From Deltaproteobacteria bacterium (GTDB lineage Bacteria > Desulfobacterota > DSM-4660 > Desulfatiglandales > B25-G16): 7,183 bases of DNA. Each line of letters starts with the position of its first letter. Within the stretch, counting starts at the first letter, position 1. A model generated the notes under the pieces. It was not told where the DNA came from. It made no database searches and was given only the letters and a program-made list of their open reading frames with translations. Of the stretch, positions 5,848-7,183 are shown one piece after another. A program made the position numbers and the translations under genes. Location of the stretch: contig CP070752.1 in the NCBI GenBank assembly GCA_020348625.1, positions 543,767 to 550,949 of the forward strand, given 5' to 3'.

Positions 5848-6818
5848 TTGTTACCGTGCCTAAATCTCTTGGAAATAATATTATCACAAGCCGTATAAGG
5901 ATCGATCTTTTTATCTAAAACGAGCTGAAGTGAGGTTTCGAACTCTCCAGATTCAACAAGATCAGACAACACCTCGTGGATAATCCTATCCTTGATCATC
6001 TCGGAGAGGCCATTTCGCACTTTTTCGTATCTTGCCTTAGATCGTCTTTCCGATGAAGACCTTACATGGGCAGCATGTTTTTCGATCTCATCGATGATTT
6101 CCTTTACTCCCTTGTCGAATACTGCTTGGACCGTCAAAATAGGTGGTTTCCAGCCGTTTTTGTACCTCTTTTCATCCATCTCGATCATCAATCTGAGATC
6201 ATTGACCGTTCTATCAACACCTTCTCTATCAGCCTTGTTTACGATAAAAAGGTCACCTACTTCCAAAATGCCCGCCTTGAGGGCTTGGATGTCGTCACCC
6301 ATTCCGGGAACAAGTACGATCAGCGTGGTGTCAGCGCTTTGAACGATATCGATCTCGTCCTGCCCAACACCCACGGTTTCAACGAGGATACAGTCTTTGC
6401 CCATGGCATCGAGAACATCGATTGCGCTTCGAGTAGATTGAGTCAGTCCTCCGAATGCACCCCGTGTTGCCATAGAGCGAATGAACACACCCTCATCCAT
6501 GCTATGTCGCTGCATCCTGACTCGATCACCAAGGATGGCTCCACCGCTGAAGGGGCTGGTTGGGTCAACAGCGAGTACACCAACCGTCTTTCCGGCCCTT
6601 ATCAGGTGTGATATCATTTGATCTACCAGCGTACTTTTACCCACACCAGTTGCTCCTGTTATCCCAACGACATAAGCCTTGCCCGTGAAGGGGTAAAGAT
6701 CCTTCAGGGTCTCTCTTGCCTCAGGGAGCATATCGTCAATATCCCTGATAAGCCGGGCGGCTGCCCTGATATCACCAGCAACGATTTTTTCAGCAATACT
6801 CATGATAGGCTGAGTCAC
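5844..6818 (-). CDS. meaB: MeaB/ArgK-type G3E P-loop GTPase, chaperone of a B12-dependent acyl-CoA mutase
   Basis: MeaB guards cobalamin-dependent acyl-CoA mutases: it gates delivery of adenosylcobalamin and helps remove inactivated cofactor, driven by GTP. The 324-residue frame, close to family length, shows Walker [10 protein letters not shown] (55-63), the [15 protein letters not shown] segment (85-99), ETVGVGQDE (147-155), the switch-III-like [15 protein letters not shown] (172-186) and the guanine-specificity motif NKAD (194-197). A C-terminal helical part, about 265-324, matches the MeaB dimerisation region. The frame opens with GTG at 6818, overlapping the mutase TGA as GTGA. An ATG at 6803 ([11 protein letters not shown]) is an equally good start: it matches typical family N-termini, and AAGGTGA lies 11 bases before it. 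The gene follows the mutase B12 subunit, its expected partner, and precedes the two-helix membrane gene with a 4-base overlap. Confidence 0.96.
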   Translation of the reverse strand: MTQPIMSIAEKIVAGDIRAAARLIRDIDDMLPEARETLKDLYPFTGKAYVVGITGATGVGKSTLVDQMISHLIRAGKTVGVLAVDPTSPFSGGAILGDRVRMQRHSMDEGVFIRSMATRGAFGGLTQSTRSAIDVLDAMGKDCILVETVGVGQDEIDIVQSADTTLIVLVPGMGDDIQALKAGILEVGDLFIVNKADREGVDRTVNDLRLMIEMDEKRYKNGWKPPILTVQAVFDKGVKEIIDEIEKHAAHVRSSSERRSKARYEKVRNGLSEMIKDRIIHEVLSDLVESGEFETSLQLVLDKKIDPYTACDNIISKRFRHGNK

Positions 6819-7183
6819 CTTCTCGCTTCAACATTCTGTTCAACCCAGGCTACCACTTCGGTAAGGGGCGTCCCCGGTGTGAAGATCTCCTTGATTCCGG
6901 CCTTTTTCAGCTTTGGTATGTCCTCTTCAGGAAAGATGCCGCCGCCGCACACAACAATGTCATGGGCACCCCTTTCTTTGAGGCGTTCCACCACTCGAGG
7001 ATAGAGGTACATGTGAGCACCAGCTAGACTGGAAAGTCCTATCATGTCAACATCTTCTTGGATGGCGGCCTGAACGATCTCTTCAGGGGTCTGATGAAGC
7101 CCGGTGTACACAACCTCAAAACCGGCATCCCTGTATGCCCTGGCAATGATTCTGGCTCCCCTGTCATGCCCATCAAGGCCAGG
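6815..7183 (-). CDS. Cobalamin-binding subunit/domain of methylmalonyl-CoA mutase-type enzyme (N-terminus cut by window edge)
   Basis: The frame runs open to the right edge, giving 122 residues. It starts inside the B12-binding Rossmann domain: [10 protein letters not shown] holds the DxHxxG motif whose histidine is the lower axial cobalt ligand. GLSSLAGAH supplies the SxL motif and [12 protein letters not shown] the GG motif that line the nucleotide tail. These motifs match the small subunit (mcmA2/mcmB) or C-terminal domain of methylmalonyl-CoA mutase, which interconverts methylmalonyl-CoA and succinyl-CoA with adenosylcobalamin. If it is a stand-alone subunit only about 10-15 residues are missing; if it is a single-chain mutase the catalytic barrel lies beyond the edge. 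Related isobutyryl- or 2-hydroxyisobutyryl-CoA mutase subunits cannot be excluded. Its TGA overlaps the meaB GTG, so the two are translationally coupled. Confidence 0.93.
   Translation of the reverse strand, partial: PGLDGHDRGARIIARAYRDAGFEVVYTGLHQTPEEIVQAAIQEDVDMIGLSSLAGAHMYLYPRVVERLKERGAHDIVVCGGGIFPEEDIPKLKKAGIKEIFTPGTPLTEVVAWVEQNVEARR

Noticed and set aside
5564..5887. 107-codon minus-strand frame over the small membrane protein gene
   Set aside because: It overlaps meaB, the membrane gene and the XRE gene in another frame, and has low-complexity, His/Pro-rich content. The 77-residue frame has membrane helices and a coupled start.

Overview
The window looks like chromosomal DNA of an anaerobic Desulfobacterota-type (deltaproteobacterial) bacterium. 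This is inferred from gene content and arrangement: a B12-dependent acyl-CoA mutase subunit with its MeaB GTPase, an XRE-cupin regulator and a short-chain acyl-CoA dehydrogenase in one operon, plus a neighbouring pair of stand-alone cyclic-nucleotide-binding proteins. No rRNA or other phylogenetic marker is present, so the assignment is tentative.

Left part (1-2656, minus strand): one long open frame, cut by the left edge. It encodes a MrfA/YprA-type superfamily 2 helicase with its cysteine-bearing MZB/DUF1998 domain. It then continues without a stop into the start of a DEDD (RNase H-fold) exonuclease domain of the MrfB/YprB kind. In Bacillus subtilis these are two separate proteins acting in the same DNA-repair pathway; here they are one polypeptide.

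Middle (2657-3871): an AT-rich divergent intergenic region carries a near-consensus sigma-54 (-24/-12) promoter at 2801-2816 pointing right. It is followed by two plus-strand genes for small cNMP-binding-domain proteins with no DNA-binding domain. A short gap between them (3299-3415) holds a 14-codon ORF with a good ribosome binding site, possibly a frameshifted remnant. The second gene converges on the next operon across 60 bp that contain an imperfect inverted repeat.

Right part (3872-7183, minus strand): a tightly packed operon, read from right to left. Its order is B12-binding mutase subunit (cut by the right edge), meaB GTPase, a two-helix membrane protein, an XRE-cupin regulator and an acyl-CoA dehydrogenase. 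The first three genes overlap by 4 bases (GTGA, ATGA), which suggests translational coupling. Together they suggest a route that oxidises a short acyl-CoA and rearranges its carbon skeleton (methylmalonyl-CoA/succinyl-CoA or a related mutase), with MeaB protecting the mutase and the XRE-cupin protein possibly sensing a pathway metabolite.

The most interesting leads are the helicase-exonuclease fusion and the sigma-54-driven pair of HTH-less cyclic-nucleotide-binding proteins. No mobile element, CRISPR array, tRNA or rRNA was recognised.
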